A stretch of DNA of 50,365 bases, from the NCBI GenBank assembly GCA_964435165.1, contig CAYSXY010000012.1, forward strand, positions 1 to 50,365, written 5' to 3'. Source of the DNA: CAYSXY01 sp964435165. Its GTDB lineage: Bacteria > Pseudomonadota > Alphaproteobacteria > Rickettsiales > RI-342. The notes beneath the pieces are model-generated. The model searched no databases. It had not been told where the DNA came from and saw only the letters and a list, made by a program, of their open reading frames with translations. The position numbers and the translations under genes were made by a program. Of this stretch, positions 32,207-41,316 are shown in pieces (within the stretch, counting starts at the first letter, position 1; every line of letters starts with the position of its first letter).

Positions 32207-34668
32207 CTGATTCATCCAGCGTGTCGAATGCACGGTTAGCGCCAGCGATACTCATTCTGTTCTGTCTGACGTTATTCGCCAGTGCCGGGCTGATGTTTGC
32301 CCTGCAGCCCATGGTGGCGAAGACTATTTTGCCGATTCTTGGCGGTTCACCGATGGTCTGGGCCGTCTCGGCAGTGTGTTTTCAAGGATTGTTGCTGTTT
32401 GGCTATAGCTATAGTCACCTGTTGACGCGGCTGCATTCTTTTCGCCTGCAGGCCTGGGTGCATGTGATATTGCTGGTGGCGGTGGCGCTATCGCTGCCAT
32501 TGGACCTGCGCGGTGAATTAGAGCAGGTTCAACTGCCGGAGGATGTATTGGCATCGCCTGCCGACTGGCTTGTCTCATTGCTGGTGAGTGAGGTGGGTAT
32601 TATTTTCTTTCTCTTATCGACCACCGCTCCGTTGCTTCAACGCTGGTTTTCGGCATTGCCTTCCATGCAGGGGCGCAACCCTTATCCGCTCTATGCGCTT
32701 AGTAATACCGGGAACGTCTTGGGGATGGCACTGTATATCCTCTGGATGGAGCCGCATTTTGCGTTGAGCGCACAATTTGCCAGCTGGAGCGCTGTGGCCG
32801 GTGGGTTGCTCTGTTTATTGGCGGTGTGTTGCATGGTCGCGACCCGCGCAGAACATGGCATATTATATCGCGCGGAACATCCGGATCAGGAGGCCGGTGC
32901 GCCAAAGCCGCCGGTGCGGCGTCAGCTATACTGGTTGATTCTGTCATTCACTCCTTCCGCGCTGCTCTTATCCACGACTAAACATTTGACGACGGAAATT
33001 GCCCCGATGCCGTTGCTCTGGGTATTGCCCCTATCGCTGTATCTTATCAGTTATATGCTGACATTTACCGACCGCCCCCTCCTTTCGCTAAAGCGTTGTT
33101 TATCATTGCAGATTATTTTTTCCGTGCCGCTGCTCTATGTGTTCTACGCCGGAGGTCACCAGCAGGGCGGCCTGATGTTGATGATCTGGCATTTGCTGGC
33201 CTTTATTGTCCATGCCGTTGTGTGTCACCGCTTACTGTATCAATCACGGCCTTGCGTTACGCATCTGACCCGGTTTTATCTGGTGCTCTCGCTTGGCGGC
33301 GTTATGGGCGGTTTTTTTGTGACTTTTATCGCGCCACAACTCTTTACCATCCCGGTTGAATATCCGTTGTTGATTGGATTGGCGCTGATGTTGCGCCCGG
33401 CAGTGAATATGGGTGCAGCGCAGGCAGAGGAATCGACGAAGCTCACAGAACGAGAAGAGGAGAAGCCAAGGCGTTCAAGTGTCATTCCAGAAAACCCAAC
33501 CATGCCGGCATGGGCCTATGGCTGGTGGATGCCTATCCTGTTGTTGGTCGTGATGGGTGGAGGGCCGCTTCTATTGGGCCTGAGCGCATTGGAATCGATC
33601 TGGCATTATATCGTGCTGTTATCCGCCAATATTCTCGCCATTAAATATCTGTTCGACCTCACGCCGTTGCCGCGTCGGCAGGGCGTGACCTACATGGCCA
33701 TAGCACTGGCCGGGCTGATGCTGAGTTATGCAACCGCCCCCTGGTTGGCGGCGGATCGTAACTTCTTCGGGGCCTTGAAAGTGACAGCGATAGGTGAACC
33801 AGATGGGCATCGCGTACATCAACTGGTGCATGGTGTTACCGTTCATGGAGCGCAGCGTTTGGGAGCCATGACACCGCTTAATTACTATCATCCTGGCGGG
33901 CCATTGGGGGATGTGCTGTGTTCTCTTTCCCTGACGGATGTCACGGTTCAGGAATTGCGCTCCTATAAAGACCGGGTTCACGCGACATTGCGTCATGATG
34001 AAGATGTGCAGTCTGATGTGATTGACTATGGATTGGGGAATCACCTGCCACTCTGTCCCGCATCCAGCCAGCCGCGGGCTATTGCCGGGTTGGGTATGGG
34101 GGTGGGGTCATTAGCGGCTTATATGCAACCGCAGGACAGGCTTGATTTTTATGAAATTAATCCGGCGGTGATTCGGCTTGCTCAGGATCGAACGTTATTT
34201 ACGTTTTTATCCGATATGCAGGGTGATCTGTCGCTTATCACCGGTGATGCACGGCTCAAAGTGCAGGAGGCGTATGATGCCGCGTATGATGCTATCATTG
34301 TCGATGTCTTCAATTCCGATGCGATTCCTGTGCATTTGATGACCGTGGAGGCGTTAGCACTCTATCGACAGAAGCTGGCGCCTGGTGGCGTCATTGCGTT
34401 GCATTTGAGTAATCGCTATGTCGATCTGCGGCCTGTGATCGCCAGTGCACTGGAAGATCTGGGAATGGTCGGTGTGTGGCGTTTTGATCAGGATCAACAG
34501 GCAGACCCACAAAAACAACCGAGTTTGTGGGCATTGGTGGCGGATGACCGTGCGACAATGGATCGATTTTTGGAGGCCTACCCGGCGTGGTTTCCTCTAC
34601 AAACAGATCCGTCGATTTCAGCATGGACTGATGATCATGCATCATTGGTGCCGGTGTTGAAATTCTAG
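32203..34668 (+). CDS. Membrane-anchored spermidine-synthase-like protein
   Basis: An 821-residue two-part protein. Residues about 10-540 are a polytopic membrane region of roughly a dozen helices, with a cytosolic stretch near 410-430. The C-terminal part (about 600-810) is a Rossmann methyltransferase-like spermidine-synthase domain: AIAGLGMGVGSLAAYM, LDFYEINPAVIRLAQ, ITGDARLKV and IIVDVFNSDAIPVHLMT. This is the fused MFS/spermidine-synthase-like type. Whether it makes polyamines is unknown. It starts in the hydrolase stop (ATGA); its own stop lies at the edge of a dispersed hairpin repeat. An in-frame GTG lies 6 bases upstream. Confidence 0.88.
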   Translation: MTDSSSVSNARLAPAILILFCLTLFASAGLMFALQPMVAKTILPILGGSPMVWAVSAVCFQGLLLFGYSYSHLLTRLHSFRLQAWVHVILLVAVALSLPLDLRGELEQVQLPEDVLASPADWLVSLLVSEVGIIFFLLSTTAPLLQRWFSALPSMQGRNPYPLYALSNTGNVLGMALYILWMEPHFALSAQFASWSAVAGGLLCLLAVCCMVATRAEHGILYRAEHPDQEAGAPKPPVRRQLYWLILSFTPSALLLSTTKHLTTEIAPMPLLWVLPLSLYLISYMLTFTDRPLLSLKRCLSLQIIFSVPLLYVFYAGGHQQGGLMLMIWHLLAFIVHAVVCHRLLYQSRPCVTHLTRFYLVLSLGGVMGGFFVTFIAPQLFTIPVEYPLLIGLALMLRPAVNMGAAQAEESTKLTEREEEKPRRSSVIPENPTMPAWAYGWWMPILLLVVMGGGPLLLGLSALESIWHYIVLLSANILAIKYLFDLTPLPRRQGVTYMAIALAGLMLSYATAPWLAADRNFFGALKVTAIGEPDGHRVHQLVHGVTVHGAQRLGAMTPLNYYHPGGPLGDVLCSLSLTDVTVQELRSYKDRVHATLRHDEDVQSDVIDYGLGNHLPLCPASSQPRAIAGLGMGVGSLAAYMQPQDRLDFYEINPAVIRLAQDRTLFTFLSDMQGDLSLITGDARLKVQEAYDAAYDAIIVDVFNSDAIPVHLMTVEALALYRQKLAPGGVIALHLSNRYVDLRPVIASALEDLGMVGVWRFDQDQQADPQKQPSLWALVADDRATMDRFLEAYPAWFPLQTDPSISAWTDDHASLVPVLKF

Positions 34669-34708
34669 ATAGTACCGTCACATTATCCATCTCGTGACGA
34701 CACTATCT
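34666..34708 (+). repeat. Dispersed hairpin repeat, copy 2
   Basis: Arms 34667-34681 and 34694-34708 (GTGACGACACTATCT) pair with two mismatches around ATTATCCATCTC, one base different from the loop of the other copies. The TAG stop of the spermidine-synthase-like gene is inside the repeat, so the element either is its 3' boundary or supplied the stop. No T-run follows. Confidence 0.8.
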
Positions 34709-34883
34709 GGATTCTATCAGCGAATAAAGCGGCGAAGCGGAAGCGCCACATTAGAAAAAGTGTGAATCGGCTATGGATTCTTGCGCGTGGCTGCGTTATG
34801 TACACGCACAATATATGCAAGAACAGGTGTAGCACGCATTTATCGCGCATATGATTGATGGCAATGAACAAGAGCATGAGTCT

Positions 34884-36044
34884 ATGACCCCGACAACCCG
34901 CCCTGCGAATCCGTGTTTTTCCTCCGGTCCGACAACCAAGCGTCCCGGCTGGTCGCTTGATGCACTGAGCGACGCTGCTCTCGGGCGTTCGCACCGGGCG
35001 AAGGTCGGCAAACAGAAACTGAAGGAAGTCATTGACCTGACACGGTCGCTATTAGGTGTGCCTTCCGACTATCGCATTGGCATTGTGCCGGCGTCTGACA
35101 CCGGTGCGTTTGAAATGGCAATGTGGACCATGCTCGGTCAGCGCACGGCTGATATTTTTTCATGGGAAAGTTTTGGGTCCGGTTGGGCGACCGATGCAAA
35201 AAACCAATTGAAGCTCGAAGGAGCGCGTTATTTTCATGCGGATTATGGACAACTGCCGGATTTAGGGCTGGCGCACCCTGACCACGACATTGTATTTACC
35301 TGGAACGGAACGACTTCCGGGGTCTGTGTGCCGCATGGTGACTGGATTGAAGATCATCGCCGCGGCTTGACGTTTTGTGATGCGACGTCGGCGGTGTTTG
35401 CCATGGAATTGCCGTGGTCAAAGCTGGATGTGACCACCTTCTCCTGGCAGAAAGTGATGGGAGGCGAAGCGGCGCATGGGGTGCTGATTCTAAGTCCGCG
35501 TGCTGTTGAGCGGCTGGAAAGTTATAGCCCGCCATGGCCGCTGCCGAAAATCTTCCGTCTGACCAAAAAAGGTAAGTTGATTGAAGGGATATTTGAGGGA
35601 GCGACGATCAACACGCCTTCCATGTTGGCGGTTGAAGATGCGCTGGATAGTTTGCGCTGGATGGAATCGATCGGTGGCCTGCCGGAGACGATTCGACGGT
35701 CTCAGGCAAATTTGAAAGCCGTGTCCGACTGGGTTGATGCGACGTCGTGGGTCGATTTTCTGGCGGAAGATGATGCTACGATTTCTTCCACATCGATCTG
35801 CTTGAAAATTGTCGATCGCTGGTATGCTTCTTTGCCGTCCGATGAGCAGGCGGCCAAAGCAAAACAGATAGTAACGCTGCTTGAGCAGGAAGGGGTGGCC
35901 TATGATATTGGTGCCTACCGCGATGCGCCTGCCGGCCTGCGCTTATGGGGTGGGGCGACGGTTGAGGCGGATGATCTGAACGCGTTATTCCCCTGGCTTG
36001 ACTGGGCATTTGGCCAGGTGAAGGAAATGAAAGCGGCTGCTTGA
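34884..36044 (+). CDS. serC: Phosphoserine aminotransferase
   Basis: A 386-residue PLP enzyme of the alphaproteobacterial SerC type, opening RPANPCFSSGPTTKRPGWSL. It has PLP-site motifs: TFSWQKVMGG with the Schiff-base Lys and FEGATINTPSMLAVED. It makes 3-phosphoserine from 3-phosphohydroxypyruvate with glutamate. The ATG at 34884 is preferred over 34851 because family members start just before this segment; the ribosome-binding site is weak either way. serA follows after 88 bases, with a hairpin repeat between. Confidence 0.95.
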   Translation: MTPTTRPANPCFSSGPTTKRPGWSLDALSDAALGRSHRAKVGKQKLKEVIDLTRSLLGVPSDYRIGIVPASDTGAFEMAMWTMLGQRTADIFSWESFGSGWATDAKNQLKLEGARYFHADYGQLPDLGLAHPDHDIVFTWNGTTSGVCVPHGDWIEDHRRGLTFCDATSAVFAMELPWSKLDVTTFSWQKVMGGEAAHGVLILSPRAVERLESYSPPWPLPKIFRLTKKGKLIEGIFEGATINTPSMLAVEDALDSLRWMESIGGLPETIRRSQANLKAVSDWVDATSWVDFLAEDDATISSTSICLKIVDRWYASLPSDEQAAKAKQIVTLLEQEGVAYDIGAYRDAPAGLRLWGGATVEADDLNALFPWLDWAFGQVKEMKAAA

Positions 36045-36048
36045 ATTT

Positions 36049-36090
36049 GATAGTGTCGTCACATTCTCCATCTCGTGACGATACTATCTA
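36049..36090 (+). repeat. Dispersed hairpin repeat, copy 3
   Basis: GATAGTGTCGTCAC (36049-36062) pairs with GTGACGATACTATC (36075-36088) with one G-T, around the loop ATTCTCCATCTC, identical to copy 1. It begins 4 bases after the serC stop and lies 42 bases before serA, so it could modulate serC-serA cotranscription or message stability. Confidence 0.8.
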
Positions 36091-36132
36091 GTGAATAATG
36101 AACGAAATAGATGATGTAAGGAATATGTGACG

Positions 36133-37704
36133 ATGCCGAAGGTATTGATATCCGACAAACTCAGTCCTAAAGCGGCTGATATTTTCAAAGCACGTGGGGT
36201 TGATGTTGATGTAAAGGTCGGGATGTCGCCCGATGAACTCAAAGCCTGTATAGGTGATTACGATGGGTTGGCTATTCGCTCGGCGACGAAAGTGACCGCA
36301 GAGATCATTGAGGCAGCATCCAACCTCAAAGTCGTTGGGCGGGCCGGGATTGGCGTTGATAATGTCGATATTCCCGCGGCGACGGCGCGAGGCGTGGTGG
36401 TCATGAACACGCCATTTGGCAACTCGATCACCACGGCGGAACATGCGATTGCCATGATGATGGCAATGGCACGCAAGATTCCACAGGCGAATAGTTCGAC
36501 CCATGCCGGTAAATGGGAAAAATCGAAATTTATGGGCACGGAGTTGTGCGGCAAGGTGTTGGGCCTTATCGGGGCAGGTAATATTGGTTCGATAGTGGCC
36601 GACCGTGCCCAAGGGTTGAAGATGAAAGTGATCGGCTATGATCCATTCCTCTCGCATGAGCGTGCAGAAGAGATGAATATTGCCAAGGTTGAGTTGGATG
36701 AGTTGCTGGCTCAGGCCGATGTCATCACGCTGCATACGCCGCTTAACGATGCCACGCGTGGTATTTTAGGCAAAGAAGCATTTGGCAAGTGCAAGCAAGG
36801 CGTGATGATTGTCAATTGTGCTCGAGGCGGCCTGGTTGTTGAATCGGATTTGAAAGAGGCATTGGAATCCGGACAGGTGGCGGCGGCGGCGCTTGATGTG
36901 TTTGAAGAAGAGCCTGCGAAAGAAAATGTGCTCTTTGGCATAGAGCAACTCATCGCCACGCCGCATTTAGGAGCATCCACCGCAGAAGCACAAGAGAATG
37001 TAGCACTGCAAGTAGCCGAGCAGATGGCGGATTATCTGGTGAATGGCACCGTGACCAATGCGCTGAATATGCCGTCAGTCAGTGCGGAAGAGGCTAAGAA
37101 ATTGCAGCCTTATTTGACGCTTGCTGAGCAGCTTGGCAGTTTCGCCGGGCAGATCACTGAATCCGGTCTGAAAGAAATCATCATTGAACTGGAAGGAAAA
37201 GCCGCGCAATTGTCCAATACCAAACCATTGGTATCGGCTGCTGTGAAAGGGTTGTTGTCAGCGATTGCCGAAGGCGTGAACCTGATCAATGCGCCGGTTA
37301 TTGCCAAGGAGCGTGGCATTAAAGTCTCGGATGTACGCCATGACAGCAGCGATTATCATACGCTGATGCGTGTAGTTGTGGTGACGGAAAATCGTCGCCG
37401 TGTCCTGGAGGGAACGTTATTTCTCGATGAACCACGCATTGTGGATGTGCATGGCATCCGGCTGGAAGCGGGACTGTCGCCCCATATGCTCTATGTGAAT
37501 AATGAAGATAAACCGGGCTTGATTGGCGATTTGGGTAAGTTGCTTGGCGATAACGGCATCAACATTGCGAACTTCCATCTGGGGCGTAGCAGCGACGGTG
37601 ACGCGCTGGCGCTGCTGGATGTCGATCAACCGATTTCTGAACCCTTGCTCAAAGAAGTGTCGGCCCTATCGAGTGTCAAACTGGCAAAGCTGCTTGCTTT
37701 TTGA
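36133..37704 (+). CDS. serA: D-3-phosphoglycerate dehydrogenase
   Basis: A 523-residue long-form SerA: catalytic Rossmann pair with GLIGAGNIGSIVADRAQG (NAD binding), the ARGGLV and ATPHLGAST motifs with catalytic Arg/Glu/His, an intervening domain and a C-terminal ACT domain (about 450-520) for serine feedback. It oxidises 3-phosphoglycerate, the step before SerC. ATG at 36133 gives the usual MPKVLISDKLSPKA; GTG at 36127 is possible, AAGGA at 36118-36122 serves either. Probably cotranscribed with serC. Confidence 0.97.
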   Translation: MPKVLISDKLSPKAADIFKARGVDVDVKVGMSPDELKACIGDYDGLAIRSATKVTAEIIEAASNLKVVGRAGIGVDNVDIPAATARGVVVMNTPFGNSITTAEHAIAMMMAMARKIPQANSSTHAGKWEKSKFMGTELCGKVLGLIGAGNIGSIVADRAQGLKMKVIGYDPFLSHERAEEMNIAKVELDELLAQADVITLHTPLNDATRGILGKEAFGKCKQGVMIVNCARGGLVVESDLKEALESGQVAAAALDVFEEEPAKENVLFGIEQLIATPHLGASTAEAQENVALQVAEQMADYLVNGTVTNALNMPSVSAEEAKKLQPYLTLAEQLGSFAGQITESGLKEIIIELEGKAAQLSNTKPLVSAAVKGLLSAIAEGVNLINAPVIAKERGIKVSDVRHDSSDYHTLMRVVVVTENRRRVLEGTLFLDEPRIVDVHGIRLEAGLSPHMLYVNNEDKPGLIGDLGKLLGDNGINIANFHLGRSSDGDALALLDVDQPISEPLLKEVSALSSVKLAKLLAF

Positions 37705-37774
37705 TTAGATAGCTGGCCGCACTTTTCGGCAACAGGGATAAAGATTGTTAATGGCTCTGTGGTAGCAGCGTGAT

Positions 37775-38962
37775 ATGGCTGCGTCTTCTGATCACCCCTC
37801 ATCTCATTGGCTGAATCCGTCACGAGTGACCGCCTATGCGATTATTGCTCTTGTGGTGATGGGAGGAGTACTGGCTACTAGCATGACGCGCAGCGGGCCG
37901 GATGCCGGGGATGCACGTACGTCGGATGTGGTGGCATTCTGGGCGGCATCGCAACTGATGTGGCAAGGAGAGGCAGTCAGTGCCTATGATCTGGAGCGCA
38001 TCAGTGCCGTGCAGCGTGACGCGATTCCTACCCTGGCCGGTCAGGTGGGCTGGTATTATCCGCCTCCGTTTTTTTTGGCCGTTGCCCCGTTAGGGTTGAT
38101 ATCGTTTGAGGTAGCCTATCTGATCTGGATGGTCGCAACGCTGGCGCTATTGCTCACGGCGCTTTACCCGCTCATGCCAATGCGAGCTGGCTGGGTGATG
38201 CTGGCCGGTTTTACTGCCATCTGGGTGAATATGCTCTGGGGGCAGAACGGATTTCTGACGGCGGCGATTCTGGCCGCCTGTCTCTATCATTTGCCGAAGC
38301 GCCCGTTACTGGCCGGTATTATCGGGGGCTGTCTGGTTATGAAACCGCAACTGGCGCTGTTATTGCCGTTTGCGTTGATTGCCGGAGGGTATTGGCGCGG
38401 TTGTATCGCCATGGGCCTTTCAGCCACCATGTTATGTCTGATCAGCGGGGTGATACTCGGATGGGAGGTGTGGGAGGCCTTTATCGCATCGACCGCAGAA
38501 ACACGTCGCCTTGTAGAAGAAGGGTTGTTGCCCCTCGCACAGATGACAAGTCTCTTCAGCCTGCTGTTGTCATGGGAAGTAGAGCCTCCGATTGCGTATG
38601 GGGTGCATGGGGTGGTGGCGTTTTCCATCGCACTGTGTTGTGTGCTGATATGGCGCAGTCGCGTGGGTATGATGTTTAAGGTAGCTTCCTTGCTGGTGGC
38701 GACGGTATTGGTCACGCCCTTCATCTATCACTATGATCTGTGTCTGCTGGCTCCAGCCGCCTTATGTCTGTGGCATCACAACCAGACGCATGGCTGGCTG
38801 CGTTGGGAGCGCGAATACTGGTTGTTGCTCAGTACGGCACCCTTAATGGGATATGTGATGGGTGACCAACTGGGTCTTCAGCCGACCAGCCTGTTATTAC
38901 TGGGAGCGTATCTCTGTATCATCGCCAAATGGCGACGCGCTCTTGCCCACACACATAGCTAA
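37775..38962 (+). CDS. GT87 (DUF2029)-like polytopic membrane protein
   Basis: A 395-residue membrane protein with about nine to ten predicted helices. Early in the chain it has SGPDAGDARTSDVVAFWAASQLMWQGEAVSAYD and GWYYPPPFFL, the pattern of the GT87 mannosyltransferase-like family, with an Asp in the first loop as probable catalytic residue. It would use a polyprenyl-phosphate sugar to glycosylate an extracytoplasmic acceptor. The specific sugar and acceptor are unknown. It stands alone, 71 bases after serA, and converges on phaR. Confidence 0.8.
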   Translation: MAASSDHPSSHWLNPSRVTAYAIIALVVMGGVLATSMTRSGPDAGDARTSDVVAFWAASQLMWQGEAVSAYDLERISAVQRDAIPTLAGQVGWYYPPPFFLAVAPLGLISFEVAYLIWMVATLALLLTALYPLMPMRAGWVMLAGFTAIWVNMLWGQNGFLTAAILAACLYHLPKRPLLAGIIGGCLVMKPQLALLLPFALIAGGYWRGCIAMGLSATMLCLISGVILGWEVWEAFIASTAETRRLVEEGLLPLAQMTSLFSLLLSWEVEPPIAYGVHGVVAFSIALCCVLIWRSRVGMMFKVASLLVATVLVTPFIYHYDLCLLAPAALCLWHHNQTHGWLRWEREYWLLLSTAPLMGYVMGDQLGLQPTSLLLLGAYLCIIAKWRRALAHTHS

Positions 38963-38999
38963 TTGATTTAATGATGAGGTAAGGTGGAGATAACGCTCG

Positions 39000-39542
39000 T
39001 TACTTCTTTTTATCGCTATCGCCTGACACAGTGCCAAAGGGATTGAACATATTCATGGTTTGTTCAAACAGTTCAAGATTGCGCTTGGTCATTTCTTCCA
39101 GATTCTCAACCGGGTTGAAATGCTGCATGGCATCGTTGAAAGATGGCATGGAGGGGGGTGAAAAGGGGGAGGATTGCTGAATCATTTCCATCCAGCGTTC
39201 CTGATTTTTCACAAACATATTCAGGCTGGCTTCCAGGTAAGCCGGTAGATAAGGCTTGAGTTTTTGATCATCGTAGAAGCTGATGATGGTCTTAAGGAAG
39301 TTCATTGGCAGCAGGTTATTCATGCCGCGCGATTCGCGGTCGAAAATAATCTGGGTGAGAACCGAGCGCGTCAAATCTTCGCTGGTTTTGGCATCCCGCA
39401 CTTCAAAGTCCTGCCCCTGTTTGACCATGTCATATAAATCGTCAAGGGTGACATAGACGCTCGTATCGGTGTTATATAAGCGCCGGTTGGCGTATTTTTT
39501 GATGATGACGATCTCGTCATCCTTACGCGTTGCGTTCATCAC
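39000..39542 (-). CDS. phaR: PhaR, polyhydroxyalkanoate synthesis regulator
   Basis: A 180-residue protein with the PHB accumulation regulator domain: IIKKYANRRLYNTDTSVYVTLDDLYDMVKQGQDFEVRDAKTSEDLTRSVLTQIIFDRES, followed by a Phe/Met-rich C-terminus (FFMSFNDAMQHF-like). PhaR senses PHA and represses phasin and PHA genes; it binds granules and DNA. It is divergent from the PHA genes, 70 bases away, so it may control both. TTGCAGCAT in that spacer is TGC-rich as PhaR sites are, but this is weak. Confidence 0.93.
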   Translation of the reverse strand: MMNATRKDDEIVIIKKYANRRLYNTDTSVYVTLDDLYDMVKQGQDFEVRDAKTSEDLTRSVLTQIIFDRESRGMNNLLPMNFLKTIISFYDDQKLKPYLPAYLEASLNMFVKNQERWMEMIQQSSPFSPPSMPSFNDAMQHFNPVENLEEMTKRNLELFEQTMNMFNPFGTVSGDSDKKK

Positions 39543-39612
39543 ATGCTCTCCCTATGCTATGCTTTCTGTCCCTTAGCATATTGCAGCATGAAATCCAACG
39601 ACTATACTGAAG

Positions 39613-40149
39613 ATGATGAATCATTCCTACCAACATCATACACAAGCGCAGCATTCAGCTGCGGATGAAAGTGAACGGTCGGGTGGTGCGAGTTCGCCCT
39701 GGGCGGCCATGGAGGCATGGCAGCGGCAATGCACCTCCATGTTTGCGGATCCGGAAGCGATTCGTGCCATGCTGGTGCTTGTCGAACATATGCAGCGAGC
39801 TTATGCTGCGCCGGTAGCGGCGAATGTGAATGACGCAGCGTCAGTGCAGGAGGGCGCATCCCATGGATCAACAGGACAGGCAATGCAGCAATCCCGTGCC
39901 CCCGGCGCAGCAGCGCGGCCTGACGATGACCATGGCCGGGATGATGCTACAATGCAACCTGTGGCATATGCTGCACTCCTCCAGCGGCTTGAACAGTGTG
40001 AGCAGCGCATTGCCGAACTCGAAGCCGAAAGATCTGCCATCCGCTCTCATGGGCGGGATGAACATGCGCCGAAGCGCAGGGGAGAACGCCACCGCTCTAA
40101 ACAGCCGGGCACAGCTTCACCCAAACGCAGGCAGCGCAAGCAGCGCTGA
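39613..40149 (+). CDS. PHA-synthase-associated small protein, PhaE/PhaM-like
   Basis: A 178-residue hydrophilic protein. An N-terminal SPWAAMEAWQRQCTSMFADPEAIRAMLVLVEHMQRAYA segment resembles the short aromatic helices of PHA synthase small subunits; a heptad-like coiled coil YAALLQRLEQCEQRIAELEAE (about 118-140) follows; the tail is strongly basic (KRRGERHRSKQPGTASPKRRQRKQR). The position between phaR and the PHA synthase, and overlap with the synthase gene, suggest a synthase partner or granule-DNA linker. Homology is by pattern and place only. It is a good candidate for a new small-subunit type. Confidence 0.6.
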   Translation: MMNHSYQHHTQAQHSAADESERSGGASSPWAAMEAWQRQCTSMFADPEAIRAMLVLVEHMQRAYAAPVAANVNDAASVQEGASHGSTGQAMQQSRAPGAAARPDDDHGRDDATMQPVAYAALLQRLEQCEQRIAELEAERSAIRSHGRDEHAPKRRGERHRSKQPGTASPKRRQRKQR

Positions 40150-41230
40150 CTCCGTTCAGGATGCGGCTGATCGTGTGTTAGGCCAGGTGTTGGATACAGA
40201 TGGACTGACGCACTTTCTGCACGGATTTCAGGAATTTTGTCAGGCATCCATGCGATTTGTGCCGCTCCTGCAGCGTGACCCTCCAGCAGTTTTATGGCAG
40301 CAGGCTGCTGTTCGGTTGCTGGATTATGGCTCACTATATCCGGTCGAAGCTGACGCGCCGGTGGTGCTGTTCATCCCGTCACTGATCAATCGAGCTTACA
40401 TTCTCGATTTAATGGAAGAGCATAGCATCACACGTTACCTTGCGGCACATGGTGTGCGTGTATTATTGCTCGACTGGGGAAGTCCAGGTGAAGTTGAGCA
40501 GGCTCTGGATGTGGCGGGGTATATCACCACCTATCTTGGGCCTGCTCTGCGCAGTGCTGCGGAGGTAACCGGTCAACCCGTTCACCTGGCGGGGTATTGC
40601 ATGGGCGGCATGATGGCGCTGGCGGCTGCACAGCAATACCCTCACTATCTCTCGCAACTGTTATTGTTGGCTACCCCATGGGATTTTCATGCGGATGAAC
40701 GTATGCATTTGGTCCTGGGAGATGCGGTGCAGGCAGAATTGAGGGAGGTGATCGCGCGCGAGGGCGGGTTGCCGCCATGGTTGTTACAGCCCTTATTTTA
40801 TCGTCATGATCCATTGCTCTATGCACGTAAATTTATGCAGTTCCATCAGCTGGAGGGTGAAGCGGAACGTGACTGGTTTGTTGCACTGGAAAGCTGGACG
40901 CATGATGGGGTTGCGCTGGGTGAGGCGGTTGCGCATGATTGTCTGTTTCATTGGCCCCTGGAGAATCGTCCGGCACGTGGCAACTGGAAGGTGAATGGGT
41001 TGCCGGTCCGGCCGGAACAAGTGACATGCCCAATCTGGGTGGCCATGGCGCAGCATGACACGGTGGTGCCGCCCGCCGTCAGTCACTCGTTGACTGCCCA
41101 ACTGGCTGAGGTTGATCATATCCGTGCTGATAGTGGTCATGTCGGGATGATTGTTGGGCGACGAGCAGAGTCGGTATTGTGGAAGCCGTTGCTGCAGCGT
41201 GTCATCGAAAATGCTGGACAGTCGCGGTAA
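40049..41230 (+). CDS. phaC: Short-form polyhydroxyalkanoate synthase
   Basis: About 390 residues, the size of class III/IV synthases rather than class I (about 590). It has the substrate-entry motif VLFIPSLINRAYILDLMEEHSITRYLA, LLLDWGSPGEV, the lipase-like box GYCMGG with the catalytic Cys, Asp in MAQHDTVVPP and His in DSGHVGM. It polymerises 3-hydroxyacyl-CoA. ATGs at 40049, 40058 and 40064 are all plausible starts; the open frame runs back to 39830, but that upstream part looks like out-of-frame translation of the preceding gene. The overlap with that gene is about 100 bases in a +1 frame. Confidence 0.88.
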   Translation: MGGMNMRRSAGENATALNSRAQLHPNAGSASSADSVQDAADRVLGQVLDTDGLTHFLHGFQEFCQASMRFVPLLQRDPPAVLWQQAAVRLLDYGSLYPVEADAPVVLFIPSLINRAYILDLMEEHSITRYLAAHGVRVLLLDWGSPGEVEQALDVAGYITTYLGPALRSAAEVTGQPVHLAGYCMGGMMALAAAQQYPHYLSQLLLLATPWDFHADERMHLVLGDAVQAELREVIAREGGLPPWLLQPLFYRHDPLLYARKFMQFHQLEGEAERDWFVALESWTHDGVALGEAVAHDCLFHWPLENRPARGNWKVNGLPVRPEQVTCPIWVAMAQHDTVVPPAVSHSLTAQLAEVDHIRADSGHVGMIVGRRAESVLWKPLLQRVIENAGQSR

Positions 41231-41316
41231 GCACGGTTAATCCAACCTCCACATTCATCATAATTCTGTCATTGATCCATTGCTATTGATCTCACGTGAA
41301 AAAAGGAGAATCGTTT

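Noticed and set aside
39830..40048. N-terminal extension of PhaC
   Set aside because: Rich in Gln, Ser, Cys, Met and His with no family match; it is the shifted-frame reading of the preceding gene.
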